7,297 nucleotides of DNA, from assembly GCA_022567275.1 (NCBI GenBank), contig JADFHH010000078.1, forward strand, positions 1 to 7,297. The letters run 5' to 3'. This stretch comes from Pseudomonadota bacterium. Lineage in GTDB: Bacteria; Pseudomonadota; Alphaproteobacteria; Rhizobiales; Methyloligellaceae. Of this stretch, positions 5,666-7,297 are shown one piece after another (the stretch's first letter is position 1; every line of letters starts with the position of its first letter). The translations under genes were made by a program, and so were the position numbers. The notes beneath the pieces were generated by a model, which saw only the letters and a list, made by a program, of their open reading frames with translations, was not told the DNA's origin and did not search any database.

Positions 5666-5742
5666 GTTTACTTCGCGATGATGCAACCAAGCCTCCAGGA
5701 GGGGGTTGGTATTTAGTAACCTAGTACAAGGAAAAGTAAGCT

Positions 5743-7297
5743 ATGGCTGAAATCATTCTATCATCGGCGGTCCGCAATAACCTGTTGTCATTGCAGAACA
5801 CCGCCAGCCTTCTGGCGAAGACGCAGGAGCGTCTTGCTACCGGCCTGAAGGTCAACAGCGCCCTTGACGATCCGACGGCGTTCTTTACCGCTTCTTCGCT
5901 GAACAGCCGCGCCGGCGATCTTAGTCGTCTGCTCGACTCGGTCGGCAACGCGGTGCAAACGGTCCGCGCCGCGGATAACGGCCTTTCGTCACTCACCAAG
6001 CTGGTGGAAACCGCACAGGCGAACGTGCGTCAGGCGCTTCAGAAACCTGGGGCAGTGACGACTGCGGCACAGGCAGCATCAATCACGGGCAGCACCTTCG
6101 CGGCCGACGATACGGGCGCGGTCGCGACCGGTACCGGCGACAACTTTGGCGCCGATACCGTGGCAACTGCTGCTGGCTCCAATCTCGGCGCCCAAACCCA
6201 GACACTGGGCGTTAACCTCGGTTTCGCTGATGGCGATCAGCTGACTGTTAACATTGGCGGCACTATCGTGATCTTCGAGTTCGATATCGCCAATGATGGC
6301 GTTTCCGGCGGCACTACCGAACTCAACGTGGGCGGGGCCACCGACACGCTTGTCGAGCTGGTCGGCGTTATCAATACCGCGCTAACCGCTGGCGCGGCTA
6401 CCGACAGCGATGCCGGTGGCGACTTCGCGCTCCAGATTGCGGCAACGAGCGCCGCCGTTGACATCACCATCACGGGCAGTAGCGCCTCGGTTCTGACGAA
6501 GTTGGGCCTGGACGCTGTCGGAACGGGTACTGCAACGGTCCGTACGATCATCCCGAGCAATTCGAACGTTAATGCCCTGACCGAAACCAACTTTGGCGTG
6601 AGCGTGGGCTCGGGCAGCCTTCAGACGATCGATATTTCAAGCATCGAAAACCGCCGGGACTTGCTCATAGCCCTCAATAGCGGGTCGACCGGTGTCACAT
6701 TCGATCTCTCGGGCAGCAACATCCGGGCGACGGCTGACACGTTGGATACCCTGAGCTTCACCAACGGCGTGGCGATCAATCTTGCCGACGCGCTGACAAC
6801 CAATGCCGCGCTGGCGGGGTTGACCAACTCGTTCACCGTCGACATTGGCGGTGCGGGTGCGCAGACCGTCAATCTGAACAACGTCGACTCCGTGGCGTCA
6901 TTGCTTGCCGAAGTCGTAGCCGCGGGCGGCGCGGTCACGAACGGACAGATTTCGTTCACCGCGTCCAACACCACCGACACCATCGTAGTCGCTGGCGACG
7001 TGACCAGCACCGGCCTGTCGACAGGTACGACCAACCCGACGGCGGCAACCACCACCGACAACGCCGACCGGGCGACTCTGGAGACGGTTTACAACAATCT
7101 CCGCACCCAGATCGACCAGTTGGCCTCGGACGCCAGCTTCAACGGCAACAACCTGCTCAATGGCGACAGCCTCAGCGTTATCTTCAACTCGCTGGGCACC
7201 AGCAATCTGAGCATTACCGGTGTCACGTTCAACTCGGCCGGTCTTGGCGTCACAGCCGCGGCGGCGGACTCGTTCCAGTCCAATACCTCGCTGAACG
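5743..7297 (+). CDS. fliC: Flagellin with large central insertion (3' end beyond window)
   Basis: Flagellin is exported through the flagellar channel and polymerises into the filament. The frame stays open for 518 codons to the window edge. Residues 1-100 are the conserved D0/D1 start: SAVRNNLLSLQNTASLLAKT, ERLATGLKVNSALDDPTAFF and VGNAVQTVRAADNGLSSL. The D1 core resumes at about 445-477 with TLETVYNNLRTQIDQLASDA and then SFNGNNLLNGDSL. Between them, residues about 104-443 form an Ala/Thr/Gly/Val-rich insertion with some thirty acidic and only about six basic residues. It includes three loosely similar segments beginning near LTVNIGG (167), FGVSVGS (284) and FTVDIGG (364) that resemble flagellin_IN-type repeats. 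No cysteine is seen. AAGGAA lies nine bases before the ATG. The C-terminal D1/D0 helices must lie beyond the window. The symbol is generic; alphaproteobacterial flagellins have several names. Confidence 0.95.
   Translation, partial: MAEIILSSAVRNNLLSLQNTASLLAKTQERLATGLKVNSALDDPTAFFTASSLNSRAGDLSRLLDSVGNAVQTVRAADNGLSSLTKLVETAQANVRQALQKPGAVTTAAQAASITGSTFAADDTGAVATGTGDNFGADTVATAAGSNLGAQTQTLGVNLGFADGDQLTVNIGGTIVIFEFDIANDGVSGGTTELNVGGATDTLVELVGVINTALTAGAATDSDAGGDFALQIAATSAAVDITITGSSASVLTKLGLDAVGTGTATVRTIIPSNSNVNALTETNFGVSVGSGSLQTIDISSIENRRDLLIALNSGSTGVTFDLSGSNIRATADTLDTLSFTNGVAINLADALTTNAALAGLTNSFTVDIGGAGAQTVNLNNVDSVASLLAEVVAAGGAVTNGQISFTASNTTDTIVVAGDVTSTGLSTGTTNPTAATTTDNADRATLETVYNNLRTQIDQLASDASFNGNNLLNGDSLSVIFNSLGTSNLSITGVTFNSAGLGVTAAAADSFQSNTSLN

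Larger units (their letters stand above)
5446..5742 (+). other. Long flagellin leader region
   Basis: These 297 bases contain no credible gene. They hold several TTAA-containing motifs: GCATTAA (5513-5519) and its inverted copy TTAATGC (5544-5550), TTAA-CAG-TTAA (5612-5622), and a CtrA-like box at 5651-5665. There is also a weak sigma-54-like match at 5634-5649, and a clear ribosome site, AAGGAA (5728-5733), nine bases before the flagellin ATG. No strong terminator follows the flgN-like gene, so some read-through into flagellin is possible. Confidence 0.6.

Noticed and set aside
6621..7061. Minus-strand open frames inside the flagellin gene
   Set aside because: The repetitive Val/Ser/Ala/Pro composition follows from Thr/Ala/Asp/Asn codons read backwards; flagellin is certain on the plus strand.
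1..7297. CRISPR, insertion sequence, tRNA, defence or toxin-antitoxin system
   Set aside because: No spaced repeats, transposase, tRNA-like fold or such protein family was seen; all genes fit a flagellar cluster plus dksA.

Overview
The window is a flagellar gene cluster from an alphaproteobacterium. Three things point there: the order flgG-flgA-flgH / dksA-fliX / flgI-flgJ(cheL)-flgN(flbY) / flagellin; the presence of FliX, a flagellar assembly regulator known only from alphaproteobacteria; and a DksA with the degenerate, single-cysteine zinc-finger region typical of that class. DksA and flagellin look most like Rhodospirillales/Caulobacterales-type proteins. This is recalled family resemblance, not a search, and the genus cannot be named. 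Coding sequence is moderately GC-rich.

Layout. Bases 1-2035 (+) hold the tail of a basal-body operon: the 3' end of flgG (distal rod), flgA (periplasmic P-ring chaperone) and flgH (L-ring lipoprotein), closed by a strong intrinsic terminator at about 2057-2092. Bases 2110-3194 (-) hold fliX and then dksA, convergent with flgH; dksA appears to have its own housekeeping-type promoter. Bases 3195-3455 are a divergent control region. It carries a TTAA-N7-TTAA CtrA-type box on the fliX side, an AT-rich island, and a well-matched sigma-54 promoter facing flgI. Bases 3456-5445 (+) are a tightly overlapping operon: flgI (P ring), flgJ/cheL (rod-binding protein without a muramidase domain) and a FlgN/FlbY-like helical protein. 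Bases 5446-5742 form a long leader with TTAA-rich motifs in front of a flagellin gene, which runs off the end of the window after 518 codons.

How the genes work together. FlgG builds the distal rod, FlgJ helps rod assembly, FlgA escorts FlgI to form the P ring, FlgH forms the L ring, the FlgN-like protein is probably a secretion chaperone or assembly factor, and flagellin makes the filament. In Caulobacter, FliX couples completion of the early basal body to sigma-54/FlbD-dependent late genes. A CtrA-type box beside fliX and a sigma-54 promoter beside flgI fit that hierarchy.

I see no CRISPR array, mobile element, tRNA or rRNA, and no clearly new system. The best leads are the compact fliX/flgI control region, the flagellin leader, the acidic insertion in the flagellin, and the basic N-terminal tail on DksA.
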